Assembly: GCA_002390285.1 (NCBI GenBank)
Contig: DGPB01000009.1
Coordinates: 121,156 to 185,155, forward strand
Direction: 5' to 3'
DNA: 64,000 bases
Source: Cellvibrionales bacterium UBA4451
GTDB lineage: Bacteria; Pseudomonadota; Gammaproteobacteria; Pseudomonadales; Porticoccaceae
Numbering within the stretch: the stretch's first letter is position 1; each line of letters opens with the position of its first letter. This document shows positions 46,803 through 56,484 of this stretch, one piece after another. Under the pieces are notes generated by a model. The model was not told where the DNA came from and searched no databases. It worked only from the letters and a program-made list of their open reading frames with translations. The position numbers were made by a program, and so were the translations under genes.

Positions 46803-49070
46803 ATGGTTAAGAGAAACTTTTTATTTAAGGCAGGAGCTGGCGCAATGCTTCCAGTAACGGCTGACTACACAGCTTCGTCGATACAGAAAAGCAATCCACT
46901 ATTAGTATCCCCTTTTAGCAATGAGTCATTACCGGCTTATTTACAACGTACACTGACTGAGCCTGATTCGATGGCCTACGCTAGATGGCTAGGCGCGGCT
47001 AATGAATACAAAGAGGGTGATGGGATTGTTGGTGTTGCAGCGCCCAATGAAGCGACTCGACAGCTTGCAAGAAAACTTCTGGAAAACACCACTATTACTC
47101 AAATCGATACAAATGCGCCGCATCGTGATCGGGTTTTTGCCTTAATTGACAACACTCTTGATCATGAGGTCAAAACCAGCATACAGGGCATGACTCTCGG
47201 GAAACTGAAGGACTTCATCTTAACCAAGCCCGAAGCAGATATTCACACGATTCGACACGGCTTGTCGAGCGATGTGATCGCCACATTAGTCAGGCTGATG
47301 AGCAACGATGAACTCATCACGGTGGGTGCCAAAGTATTTAACCCGCTACCAGGTAGCTCAATTGGTGCCAAGGGATACATGGGCGCGCGCGTACAACCCA
47401 ACTCGCCCACCGACCACCCCGAAGACATTCGCTGGCAAGTCTTTGATGCCTTTGCTTATGGCGTGGGCGACGTTGTATTAGGTACTAACCCCGTATCAAG
47501 TGAGCCGGCATCGGTGGCAGCTATACAGAAAACGTTGAAAGATATCATTAATGTCTTTCAACTAGATAATCATATACCTCACTGCGTGCTCTCACACATT
47601 GATGTGCAAGCAGAAGTTGAGCAGGCATCTCCAGGACTGACCACTCTTTGGTTCCAAAGTATTGCGGGTAACGACGAAGCCAACGCCACCTTCGATACTT
47701 CTGTCGACACAATGCGTAACTACGCGGCAGAGCGAAAGGGTCCTTACGGATTATATTTTGAAACAGGTCAGGGCGCTGACTTCACTAATGGTCATAGTTA
47801 TGGTGTCGACATGGTGACCTATGAATCACGCAAATACGGATTTGCTCGAGCACTCGCAAAGGACATACAACGTGCCCGGCAGTGTCCCATTTGGGTGCAT
47901 CTCAACGACGTCGCAGGGTTTATCGGTCCAGAAGTCTTCAGAACACGTGAGCAACTGGTACGATGCTGCCTCGAAGATATTGTCATGGGCAAACTACACG
48001 GACTTTGTATCGGGCTAGATATCTGCGCTACGCTGCATATGAGCGTGTCGCTTGACGACTTGGACTGGTGTATTGATCAGGTGATGCCCGCCAACCCCGC
48101 TTATTTGATGGCTTTGCCTACCAAGATAGACCCCATGCTTGGGTATCTAACGACCAGCTACTCAGACCATATTCGCATACGCGAAAAATTTGGGTACCGC
48201 GTTAATGACCCCATGTGGCATTTTTTCCAGCGCTTGAATGTCGTCGATAGCCGTGGCAGTCCCGGCCCAAATTTTGGCGACCCTATTGCAGTCTACCTAG
48301 CATTTTGCCGCGCAAAAGGTGATCTACGACCTGATAGTGAGCTGTGCTTGGAGGCCAATCGACAATTGAAGGCTGTACGTGAACGAGGTGTATTTATTGC
48401 CGAAGGTTATGGGAACCGCGTATTCGATCTAGCACCGGCGCTTGATATTAAAATACGCGATATTACCGATCAAGCAAGAGCGTGTATCTGGGAGCAATTT
48501 GATGAAGCTTTTCGGGAAAAATGGTCTGACGGGCTATTTTTATCGACTCAGTCAGCGAATCGTGAGGACTATATATTGCATCCTAACTCGGGTGAATTAC
48601 TAGACCCGAAATCCCTTGTTCTCCTCGAGCAGTGGGATCGATCGATAGCCGATTATGATGCCATTATTGTTATTTCTGACGGATTGAATGCGCGCGCACT
48701 TAAACAGCAAGACCAATTAGCAACACTGGTATCGGAATTACACAAAGATATCGCCGCTAGCGGTATGCGCCTTGCAGCGCAGGATATTCTGGTCGAATCT
48801 GGCCGGGTGCGCGCCGGCTACCGAATTGGTGAGCAGCTATTTAAGTCCAAACAGGGGGCTTGTAACGTATTTCACATTGTAGGAGAACGTCCAGGTACAG
48901 GGCACAATACACTATCTGTCTACTTAACCCGAGCCGACGCTAAAACTTGGGCGATCCCAAACAAAGTGGATCACAATATTACTCGTGTGGTGTCTGGCAT
49001 TGCGCGAACCGCCCTACTACCAGAAAAAGCCGCCCTAAATGTTATGCAAATCCATCGTTTACTGGCTTGA
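46803..49070 (+). CDS. Ethanolamine ammonia-lyase, EutB-EutC fusion
   Basis: A 755-residue single chain. Residues from about 65 to 510 match the large subunit EutB: FNPLPGSSIG, ARVQPNSPTD, GVGDVVLGTNPV, LYFETGQGADF, AGFIGPEVFRTREQLVRC and GLCIGLDICATLH. The substrate residues known from E. coli EutB (Arg160, Gln162, Asn193, Glu287, Asp362) all have counterparts. Residues from about 540 match the small subunit EutC: STQSANREDYILHP, IVISDGLNARAL, ESGRVRAGYRIGEQL and IVGERPGTGHNTLS. The enzyme splits ethanolamine into acetaldehyde and ammonia with adenosylcobalamin. There is a 60-residue N-terminal extension. No other eut gene, permease or B12 riboswitch is nearby. Confidence 0.85.
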   Translation: MVKRNFLFKAGAGAMLPVTADYTASSIQKSNPLLVSPFSNESLPAYLQRTLTEPDSMAYARWLGAANEYKEGDGIVGVAAPNEATRQLARKLLENTTITQIDTNAPHRDRVFALIDNTLDHEVKTSIQGMTLGKLKDFILTKPEADIHTIRHGLSSDVIATLVRLMSNDELITVGAKVFNPLPGSSIGAKGYMGARVQPNSPTDHPEDIRWQVFDAFAYGVGDVVLGTNPVSSEPASVAAIQKTLKDIINVFQLDNHIPHCVLSHIDVQAEVEQASPGLTTLWFQSIAGNDEANATFDTSVDTMRNYAAERKGPYGLYFETGQGADFTNGHSYGVDMVTYESRKYGFARALAKDIQRARQCPIWVHLNDVAGFIGPEVFRTREQLVRCCLEDIVMGKLHGLCIGLDICATLHMSVSLDDLDWCIDQVMPANPAYLMALPTKIDPMLGYLTTSYSDHIRIREKFGYRVNDPMWHFFQRLNVVDSRGSPGPNFGDPIAVYLAFCRAKGDLRPDSELCLEANRQLKAVRERGVFIAEGYGNRVFDLAPALDIKIRDITDQARACIWEQFDEAFREKWSDGLFLSTQSANREDYILHPNSGELLDPKSLVLLEQWDRSIADYDAIIVISDGLNARALKQQDQLATLVSELHKDIAASGMRLAAQDILVESGRVRAGYRIGEQLFKSKQGACNVFHIVGERPGTGHNTLSVYLTRADAKTWAIPNKVDHNITRVVSGIARTALLPEKAALNVMQIHRLLA

Positions 49071-49161
49071 ATATTTCATAAATCAAACAAAGATAGGAAC
49101 CTAATGTAACATTAATAAAAAAGAGCTATATTTTGTAGCTACTAAATTATCTCTCTATAGC

Positions 49162-49350
49162 TTAGTCAATAAAGCCGATCATTTTTAATCCTTGTGAAAA
49201 CAATATATCTTCTAAAAATGCAGTTCTCGTTTCATCAATATCTGGATCAATTTTATGCGTGGTAAATGTAGAAGTGTGCAGTGTAAATCTAACACCAATT
49301 TCCCGACTTATCTGTCCTATCCATACCTCTTTATTCTCATATCGCGGGTA
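49162..49350 (-). pseudogene. 3' remnant of an LssY-type gene
   Basis: An open minus frame of 62 codons ends TAA at 49162-49164. It reads KEVWIGQISREIGVRFTLHT, then THKIDPDIDETRTAFLEDI, then LFSQGL, closely like the end of LssY C-terminal domain proteins. It begins at a TGA only 6 bases from the ybbP stop and has no start codon. Only the last 60 residues survive, so it is a truncated remnant beside ybbP. Confidence 0.65.
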
Positions 49351-49356
49351 TCAACC

Positions 49357-51882
49357 TCAGGGGTGGCCACCACGCAATGACTGTATTGGAGGCATGGCTA
49401 AGACACTGCGTGTACCCAGCAAACCAGCGATAACAACGATAACCGTACCTGATACAACACCGATGAATACCACGCCAAGATCAAAACTATATTCAAATAT
49501 AAAAACAGTTTTAGCCAGCAACCAGGCCAGTGAAGTGGCGGAAAGTCCAGCCAGTAAACCTGACAACGCACCCAGCAAGGTAAATTCAGCAAACAAACCC
49601 ATCATCAGCGTTTTTCTACTCGCACCCAAGGTGCGTAACACGGCATTTTCAAATCGCCTTTCGTCCTGGTTTGATTGAATCGCTGCATACAACACGGCCA
49701 ACCCTGCCATTAATGTAAACAAAGATATAAATTCAACCGCTAAAGAAACGCGATCCATAATATCGCGTACACGTTGCATAATAACCTCGACATCAATTAG
49801 CGTAACGTTCGGAAATTCGGAGACCAGTTGCCCCAGTTCTTGACGCTGCTCTGGATTAAGATAAACACTGGTAACCCAGTTTGCGGGGTATTGCTCCAGA
49901 ACACCCGGAGCCACAACGGTGAAAAAGTTAATATTGAACGTATCCCATTCAATATTACGCAGATTAATTAAAGTAAAGTCGATAACAGTCCCATTAACGT
50001 CATAAGAGACGACATCATTTAACTGAAGCCCCAGTGTTGCTGACAATTTTGCTTCTAGCGATAACAGCGGTCTACCGAAATCTTGCCTGCTCCACCAACG
50101 TCCGGAAGCCAGTTTATTATCGGCCTGCATATTTTCGGCCCAAGAGAGATTAAACTCACGAGTGATCATCCGTTTTGCACGTGCATTATCATAATCAGTT
50201 GTTCGCACTGAGTTACCATTCACCTTCACCATCCGGGCTCGCACCATAGGATACAACTGGGTGTTGGCCACGCCCCTCTTTTTAAAGAAAGCGCTTACAC
50301 CCTCGACCTGGTTAGGTTGCACGTTGATCACAAAATGGTTGGGAGCATCTGGCGGCAAACTGCGTTGCCAGTTATCCAGTAGATCGGAGCGAACTGCAGA
50401 CAGTAACAGCAACACCGTAATCCCCAAACCAAATGCAACAATCTGTATGATGCTACTCGCAGGCCGTCTCGAAATATTCGAAAGCCCGAACCGCCAGGCA
50501 ACGCCGACTCGTCCTCGCAGTCGATTCAGTAAGAGAATTAAAAGGTAAGCGGCAAATGCCAGTAACATCAGCGTTACTATAATCCCACCAAGTACTATGC
50601 CAACGAGTTTTAAATCACCGATCTGCCAGTACAGCAACAGTGACATACAGACAACCACGGCCAGATAAACAAACCAACTACTCACCGCAGGGACGCCGAT
50701 ATCTTTTCGCAAAACGCGCAAGGGTGGAACACCGCGTAGAGATAATAGCGGTGGCAATGCAAAACCTATCAACATCACGATGCCTGTCGCATAACCCAGA
50801 AACACGGCTTTAAATGAGGGCGGCGGCAATTTGGCGATGAGCAGTTGATCGAGCAATTCAGTAATAACAAACTGTGTAAGCACACCGAGCAGACACCCTA
50901 CTGTGCTGGCTAGCAATGCGAGCCATAACATTTCCATGCCGAATAAGCGGATGATGGTCTTCTGTGAGGCACCGAGACAACGCAACATCGCGCTGGTATC
51001 CAGATGTCGGCTGGCAAACCGGTAAGCAACCGTTGCCACAGCAACACCGGCAAGTAACACACTGATCAATGCAGCCAGACCAAGAAACTGTCGTGCACGA
51101 TCAAGTGCAATATTCAACTCCGGGCGACCCTCCTCCAGTGTCAGTATTCGTTCTCCTACGCGAAGTTTGTTACTGATAGTTTGCTGATAATTTTCGATAT
51201 CCTCCGGTAGACCTGATATCAATAAACGATAACTCACCAGCGCACCGACACCGATCAAGCCAGTTGCTTCGACATCCGCGTAGTTCATCAACACACGTGG
51301 AGCAATACTAAACAAATCTCCACCACGGTCGGGTTCAAACCGTAGCACCTTACGAAGTGTAAACGTCGAAGCACCAAGCGTGATGGTGTCACCCATTTCA
51401 AGTTTGAGTAATTGTAGGAAACGTGCGTCGACCCAGACATCACCGGGTGAAGGCGTGTCGATCGTTGCTTCATCGGCGCCGAAAGGCGTATCACTCACGC
51501 GCAGTACACCACGCAGTGGGTAGGCTTCTGAAACCGCTTTGACTTCGACCAGCTGTGGTTGGTTATTGCCAATTGCTACGCTGCGGAATTGTTGCGTTGT
51601 CGCAACCTGAAGTTCATTGGCGCGCACACCCTCGATGTAGTTATTCACTGCGGGGTTGGCTGATGTAATCACCAAATCTGCACCAATCAGCTCTGCGGAT
51701 TGCAAGTTGAGACCGCGTTCTATCCTGTCAGTGAAAAACCCAACGGCAGTAATACTGGTAACAGCAATCACCAGACCGATGGCGAGTATATTAAGCTCAC
51801 CGCCACTCCAGTCACGTCTCAGCATACGCCAAGAGTTTTTCCAGAGAAAAAGAAACCCTTTGTCAGGCCTGACTTTACTCAT
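49357..51882 (-). CDS. ybbP: YbbP-type ABC transporter permease (FtsX family)
   Basis: An 841-residue permease. The first TM lies near 35-55, a large periplasmic domain near 60-260, then two sets of FtsX-type helices (about 270-480 and 705-830). MLRCLGASQKTIIRLFGMEML and AVLRTLGASRKTLMMGLFAEF are the paired coupling segments that mark the two halves. It pairs with the YbbA ATPase, and its ATG at 51882 overlaps the end of that gene. Substrate unknown; such systems are MacB/LolCDE-like and probably act on lipids or lipoproteins. Confidence 0.92.
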   Translation of the reverse strand: MSKVRPDKGFLFLWKNSWRMLRRDWSGGELNILAIGLVIAVTSITAVGFFTDRIERGLNLQSAELIGADLVITSANPAVNNYIEGVRANELQVATTQQFRSVAIGNNQPQLVEVKAVSEAYPLRGVLRVSDTPFGADEATIDTPSPGDVWVDARFLQLLKLEMGDTITLGASTFTLRKVLRFEPDRGGDLFSIAPRVLMNYADVEATGLIGVGALVSYRLLISGLPEDIENYQQTISNKLRVGERILTLEEGRPELNIALDRARQFLGLAALISVLLAGVAVATVAYRFASRHLDTSAMLRCLGASQKTIIRLFGMEMLWLALLASTVGCLLGVLTQFVITELLDQLLIAKLPPPSFKAVFLGYATGIVMLIGFALPPLLSLRGVPPLRVLRKDIGVPAVSSWFVYLAVVVCMSLLLYWQIGDLKLVGIVLGGIIVTLMLLAFAAYLLILLLNRLRGRVGVAWRFGLSNISRRPASSIIQIVAFGLGITVLLLLSAVRSDLLDNWQRSLPPDAPNHFVINVQPNQVEGVSAFFKKRGVANTQLYPMVRARMVKVNGNSVRTTDYDNARAKRMITREFNLSWAENMQADNKLASGRWWSRQDFGRPLLSLEAKLSATLGLQLNDVVSYDVNGTVIDFTLINLRNIEWDTFNINFFTVVAPGVLEQYPANWVTSVYLNPEQRQELGQLVSEFPNVTLIDVEVIMQRVRDIMDRVSLAVEFISLFTLMAGLAVLYAAIQSNQDERRFENAVLRTLGASRKTLMMGLFAEFTLLGALSGLLAGLSATSLAWLLAKTVFIFEYSFDLGVVFIGVVSGTVIVVIAGLLGTRSVLAMPPIQSLRGGHP

Positions 51883-52597
51883 GGGCTGTATCCGCAACAC
51901 CCAAAGTAAGATCGTTGGTTACCAGCTGCCCCGCATCGAGACGCAAGCGCTGCTCACATAACTGAGAAAGCTTTGCATCATGTGTTGCCACGATCAATGT
52001 TGTACCCTGTTCCACATTGAGTTCAAACAATAGATCGATGATACGTTTTCCGGTTTCACTATCAAGATTGCCAGTGGGCTCATCAGCAAACAGGCAACGG
52101 GGCTGTGTGGAAAAAGCCCGGGCGATCGCACAGCGCTGCTGCTCACCGCCTGAGAGCTGATTTGGATAATGATGAATACGCTCGCCAAGTCCGACTCTCT
52201 TCAGCAGTTCTTCTGCTGTTTTGCGCGGATGCGGTGCCTGCGCCAGTTCGAGGGGTAGCATGACATTCTCGAGTGCGGTGAGACCCAACAGTAACTGAAA
52301 ATTCTGGAATACGAATCCGACCATTTCAGCACGTAGCGCTGCTCTACCATCTTCATCAAAATCATTGAGGTTGTGATTATCAATAATAACTTCACCCTGA
52401 GTGGGTGTATCCAACCCGGCAAGCAATCCTAAAAGAGTGGTTTTACCCGAACCTGAAGCACCCAAAATAGCGACTGAGGTGCCCGCATTGATGGTAAAAT
52501 TGATATCATTGAGTAATGCCAGAGTCCCTTCGCGGGTTGACACTTGCTTACCCAGGTGACGGGATTCTAGAAACACACGTGGTCTACCAGTTAACAT
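51875..52597 (-). CDS. ybbA: YbbA-type ABC transporter ATP-binding protein
   Basis: A 240-residue ATPase of the LolD/MacB group. Walker A is GASGSGKTTLLGLLAGLD, Q-loop VGFVFQNFQLL, signature LSGGEQQRCAIARAF and Walker B CLFADEPTGNLD. It overlaps ybbP by 8 bases. Its predicted start codon shares bases with the divergent tesA start, so the two promoters must lie inside each other's coding sequence or the true starts lie further in. Confidence 0.95.
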   Translation of the reverse strand: MLTGRPRVFLESRHLGKQVSTREGTLALLNDINFTINAGTSVAILGASGSGKTTLLGLLAGLDTPTQGEVIIDNHNLNDFDEDGRAALRAEMVGFVFQNFQLLLGLTALENVMLPLELAQAPHPRKTAEELLKRVGLGERIHHYPNQLSGGEQQRCAIARAFSTQPRCLFADEPTGNLDSETGKRIIDLLFELNVEQGTTLIVATHDAKLSQLCEQRLRLDAGQLVTNDLTLGVADTAHE

Positions 52598-53249
52598 GAT
52601 GATAAAACTCGCTCAACTCTTTTTTGCCGTTTTTTGCTGTGCTTCATTATTCAGTTCCACTACTGTACTCGCCAGAGATATAAAACCTGCGAGCATTCTG
52701 GTTTTAGGTGATAGTTTAAGCAGTGCTTATGGCATCGATAGCGATCAAGGCTGGGTTACACTGCTACAACATCAACTAACTCAAGACGGTTATAAATACA
52801 GGGTGATCAACGCAAGCGTCAGTGGTGATACCACACGTACTGGTCTAAGCCGAATTGAACCAGCGCTTCTAAGCCATAAACCTGAGATCGTTATTATTGC
52901 ACTAGGCGGCAATGATGGATTACGCGGCCTCGCCTTCTCTGAAATCGAAAATAGCATCGCCAACATTATCAAAGCCTGTCAGCAAAGCAATGCCAAAGTG
53001 CTACTTATTGGTGTTCACCTACCCCCTAATTATGGCCCATTTTATACACAAAAGTTCGCTTCCTTGTATGAAAACCTAGCTAAACGTTTCGATATACCGC
53101 TAGTTCCAAAAATACTACATCAGGTAGCCAGTAAGACAGTATTGATGCAAGAAGACGGTATTCATCCAACGGCAGAAGCACAACCACAAATAATGAAGAA
53201 TGTGTGGATAGGCCTAGAAAGATTACTAGTAAAAAATCAATCAAAATAA
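52596..53249 (+). CDS. tesA: TesA-type arylesterase / acyl-CoA thioesterase I
   Basis: A 217-residue SGNH hydrolase with a signal peptide (LFFAVFCCASLFSSTTVLA). Block I is LVLGDSLSSAYG (nucleophile Ser), block III IIALGGNDGLRG, block V DGIHPTAEAQ (Asp and His). It acts in the periplasm on fatty acyl thioesters, lysophospholipids or aryl esters. ATG ATG at 52596 and 52599 offer two starts. Its divergent link to ybbA is conserved across gammaproteobacteria. Confidence 0.93.
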   Translation: MMIKLAQLFFAVFCCASLFSSTTVLARDIKPASILVLGDSLSSAYGIDSDQGWVTLLQHQLTQDGYKYRVINASVSGDTTRTGLSRIEPALLSHKPEIVIIALGGNDGLRGLAFSEIENSIANIIKACQQSNAKVLLIGVHLPPNYGPFYTQKFASLYENLAKRFDIPLVPKILHQVASKTVLMQEDGIHPTAEAQPQIMKNVWIGLERLLVKNQSK

Positions 53250-53392
53250 ATTAATAAATCGATAAATACTAACGTCATGTTAAGCATTAATAAAACTAGC
53301 AGATTCCTTTTTCACTCTTTAATTATATCAGTTATGCGCCGCTTACAGGTTAGACGAATTGGTTTATTAGGTAGTTTCTTGTTTATCTGAAA

Positions 53393-53857
53393 TCAGTTCA
53401 CCCAGTCAGGAATATTTCTTTTAGTCCATCTAGCAAATCCCATTTTCTCACCAAGATAAAACTGTCTGTACGCCTTAACTGCATTTCCCATAATTTTGTA
53501 TTTTTCCGGCATTGCTTGAGGAAATTCAGTCAATCCTAGACTTTCATAGCTATAGTTTGAAATCTCATCGAGTACAAACACCGATTTATGATTGGAATTT
53601 TTTTCAAATCTAAATTGGTATTCGTCATTTAGCGCCAAAGTGAGATTTTTTAGCCATAAAAAATTATCATGTGACGATTCGACCCAGAGCACACAAGGAT
53701 GTTTAACATGGGTTGATTTATACGGTGTAGTAAACCCTTTTTTGTTTAGTGCTGTACATAACATCTGCACACTTTCAAGTATCATCTTGACTACGTGTTT
53801 GTCGCAATGATATTGCGCACATTTTTTTATGTCTGTGTCTAGTACGAATATATTCAT
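53393..53857 (-). CDS. Phage-type conserved protein of unknown function
   Basis: A 154-residue protein of a type I know from phage and some bacterial genomes: MNIFVLDTDIKKCAQYHCDKHVVKMILES at the start (in short blocks), then PYKSTHVKHPCVLW, LTEFPQAMPEKYK and YLGEKMGFARWTKRNIPDW at the end. The conserved His, Cys and Lys of HCDKHVVK look functional, but no activity is established. It stands alone in an AT-rich stretch, which fits an imported gene. Confidence 0.65.
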   Translation of the reverse strand: MNIFVLDTDIKKCAQYHCDKHVVKMILESVQMLCTALNKKGFTTPYKSTHVKHPCVLWVESSHDNFLWLKNLTLALNDEYQFRFEKNSNHKSVFVLDEISNYSYESLGLTEFPQAMPEKYKIMGNAVKAYRQFYLGEKMGFARWTKRNIPDWVN

Positions 53858-53987
53858 CTTGAAATCTCTGGAGCACCTAATCGTTAATTAATATGACTGG
53901 AGGCCTTTGGTCTAAAATTCACCCTATACTATTGATATTTGTGCTAAAAATATAGGTATTAGCTGGTTAATCAGCAGGCACGATTAG

Positions 53988-54530
53988 TTAAAAAAGTGGC
54001 TGTTCTTCTTTAAAGAAAGGGTCCGGCAATCCAGGATTTCTCAACTTTTCTGCGGCGCCAGCGCCAACTACAGGCAGATCTTTAGGGTCGAGAAGACCAA
54101 CATGGACAAGGACAATCGCCTGGTCCCATAGAATGTGCTCGTAGGAGACCTTGTCGTTTTCGATTCCAATGATAACGACAAATACTGCTTCGACAAATTT
54201 ACCTATCGGCTCAGTCCCAGGAAGGATATGGTCCATCTTGATGTTGTGAGTGAACGAAATAATGAGCTCGACGACTAGTCGTTCTTCACTATATGTTCGC
54301 GAAACATTTTCAAACTTGACGTCGGGCGGAAAAAACTGCCCTAAGAGGCGAGTAGAGTAGAATTTTCGAACCCCTTTTATACCTTGACCGCCGATCATAG
54401 TTGGTACATTAATAATATGTTGGTTAGACGATATAGTTGAAATAGTGAGGTCAAGGTCACCGCCAAGCTCCGCATTCATATGCACATTTAAAATTGCGTC
54501 TAGTTTCACCTGAAGAATAAGACTCGTCAT
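53988..54530 (-). CDS. NTF2/SnoaL-like protein
   Basis: A 180-residue single-domain protein. The blocks GVRKFYSTRLLGQFFPPDVKFENVSR, SFTHNIKMDHILPGTEPIGKFVE and YEHILWDQAIVLVHVGLLDPKDLPV (each read in pieces) match an NTF2-like group found alone or fused to dienelactone hydrolases. The cone-shaped fold usually holds a hydrophobic small molecule. No catalytic residues can be assigned. It lies next to a cupin gene on the same strand. Confidence 0.6.
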   Translation of the reverse strand: MTSLILQVKLDAILNVHMNAELGGDLDLTISTISSNQHIINVPTMIGGQGIKGVRKFYSTRLLGQFFPPDVKFENVSRTYSEERLVVELIISFTHNIKMDHILPGTEPIGKFVEAVFVVIIGIENDKVSYEHILWDQAIVLVHVGLLDPKDLPVVGAGAAEKLRNPGLPDPFFKEEQPLF

Positions 54531-54624
54531 ATGGTCTTCTCTTTAACTCTCTATATTAGTGGCTTTGTAAGTAGCCGCTGACCAAAGGAAGGAGAGCATA
54601 ATCTTAATAGGCATACTTTTTTGG

Positions 54625-54984
54625 CTAGGTCTGCACATAGTTATGTTCTTCGAATCTTGGAATGCATATAGCCAAGAAAATTAAATCTACTTTACCAGTG
54701 TTTGTAATTCGCTGTTTCTGCATCGGTGCAATTAAGACCAGATCACCAGAACATACCTCTCTTTGTGCTACATCTTCGATTTCAACAATACCAGTTCCTG
54801 ACAATACATAATATCGTTCAGTAGTATTAATCAGCCTATGCCACGAAGTTGTAACTCCAGGCTCAACTCTTGCCTGCGCAATCGAAAAATCAGCATCAGC
54901 TACACTATTGAACAACTCAGTAATATAGCAGCCTTCTGATTCGAAAAAGTATTCATCTAATTCTGATTTTAAAACTAAAGTCAT
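54625..54984 (-). CDS. Small cupin protein
   Basis: A 119-residue single-domain cupin. Cupin motif 1 begins ARVEPGVTTSWHRLINTTERYYVLSG (metal-site His, Glu) and motif 2 is GDLVLIAPMQKQRITNTG, where the usual last His is replaced by Gln-Arg. Such proteins bind small ligands or metals, or act as simple enzymes; no substrate is apparent. It may be co-transcribed with the NTF2-like gene 94 bases downstream. Confidence 0.7.
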   Translation of the reverse strand: MTLVLKSELDEYFFESEGCYITELFNSVADADFSIAQARVEPGVTTSWHRLINTTERYYVLSGTGIVEIEDVAQREVCSGDLVLIAPMQKQRITNTGKVDLIFLAICIPRFEEHNYVQT

Positions 54985-55332
54985 TTCTGTTGATGCCTAT
55001 TTGTTATCCAATAACCCTGCAAAACTTCCAAAAAAAATACTATATTACAGGAGAGTTTATGCTCAAATTATAAAATTTTAGTTAATAACTGAAAGGTTAA
55101 CTTATGTATGGATAGACTCCATTTTAAACAAGAAATCTGATATTGAGTTTCATTCTTTAACTGGTTATATAGGTAGCATAGCAGCAAGTAAATTCTTAAC
55201 ATATTCTGACTATTTGGTTTCCGTAAAAAAATAAGTAGCCTTTTAAGCTAAACAACATTGCTCAAGGTGGTGAGAATGTAGAACTGGGCGCATACTATTT
55301 GGTGTGGGAAAATATAATCACCCAAAGCTTAT
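54985..55332. other. AT-rich non-coding stretch
   Basis: About 350 AT-rich bases. A plus frame of about 50 codons ends near 55233 but has no start codon and no recognisable homology. No hairpin terminator stands out. Confidence 0.4.
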
Positions 55333-56058
55333 TTATACCTTGGTGAAGATCAGCATATGCTGCCAGGGTAGAAAATCCAAAGTGTCAGTCCATTCCAACC
55401 CGAACACACTCATTTCCTTCACGACCTGTTCCTCCGTCATCTTGTGCAGCGGACGCATCGGAACCGATGCATCCTCACCGCGATACTCCAGCAAAAAGAT
55501 ACGACCGCCAGGCCTCAATGCTTTATAAATACTGTCGATCATCTCAAAGGGGTGGGAGAACTCATGATAGGCATCTACCATGATAGCAGCATCGATTGAA
55601 TTGGCTAAGAGGTTCGTATTATCAATAGTGCCGAGCACAACCTCGATATTTTTCACTTTGTTAGCAGCCTTCTGCTTTTTGATCAGTGCCAGCATCTCAG
55701 GCTGTATATCGACCGACAGCACTTTTCCCTCGGGGACTAGCTTAGCAATACGAAATGAGTAATAACCAGAACCCGCACCAATATCTGCAACTATATGATC
55801 TACATCCAACTCCATATTAGAGACTATCTTATCGGGCATCTCCTCCTGGACACGCGCTGGTCGATTCAACCACTTTGCTGCCTGGTGACCCATGACCAAA
55901 GAGATTTCGCGCCCCATATAAAACTTACCGATTCCAGTAGTACGACGTTCTGGGGCGTCGATATAGCCAGGAAACTCTGCCGCCCAACTGTAACTGTAGC
56001 CACCTAGGAAAATTATTAGCGATAATAAAAAAAAAGAGAAGAGTCGAAACTTGTTCAT
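55333..56058 (-). CDS. Exported class I methyltransferase-like protein
   Basis: A 241-residue protein with a clear N-terminal signal or anchor (LFSFFLLSLIIFLGGYSYSWA), then MGREISLVMGHQAAKWLNRP and a full SAM-binding Rossmann domain: VADIGAGSGYYSFRIA (motif I), VLSVDIQPEM, AAIMVDAYHEFSHP (post-II) and LRPGGRIFLLEYRG. The export signal is odd because SAM is cytoplasmic; related proteins with the same start occur in other proteobacteria. Substrate unknown. Alone in its neighbourhood. Confidence 0.75.
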   Translation of the reverse strand: MNKFRLFSFFLLSLIIFLGGYSYSWAAEFPGYIDAPERRTTGIGKFYMGREISLVMGHQAAKWLNRPARVQEEMPDKIVSNMELDVDHIVADIGAGSGYYSFRIAKLVPEGKVLSVDIQPEMLALIKKQKAANKVKNIEVVLGTIDNTNLLANSIDAAIMVDAYHEFSHPFEMIDSIYKALRPGGRIFLLEYRGEDASVPMRPLHKMTEEQVVKEMSVFGLEWTDTLDFLPWQHMLIFTKV

Positions 56059-56484
56059 CTGGGTATCCCTAGAGTATTTATGGGGAGCTATTAATAGCTA
56101 TTACCGCCAATCAGCCCTAGAGCTAAACCGAACACGGTAACGTTGTTAATTTATTGTAGAGCACCACGAGAGCACTAACAAGAAAGCCTGCGAGCACAGG
56201 TTAGCACCCGGGTTTTCAGAATAAAGCAGATTTATAGTGCGGTTAAATGTGCCATAATCGAGAATTTAAGAGGATATTTAGTAAGGTGATTTTTGATTTA
56301 TTATATGGGAGTTGATTGTAATGCTAGTCATGGTTTATCGTTCAAGTAAAATAGTGAATCCGACTAAATAAAAACAACTTAGGTTTGAAAAAAAGCTTCA
56401 ACAGATGCCATTCTTAAAGTAAGAAATTCTATGGATATCTATATTTTAATTTATCAGGTAGACCTCCCCAGCCCACCCTTCTAA
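56059..56484. other. AT-rich non-coding stretch
   Basis: About 425 bases between the methyltransferase start and the phytochelatin-synthase remnant. I find no coding frame with support. It should hold the methyltransferase promoter on the minus strand. Confidence 0.4.

Noticed and set aside
55085..55235. About 50-codon plus frame ending near 55233
   Set aside because: No start codon of any usual kind and no recognisable sequence; it may be a remnant but cannot be supported.
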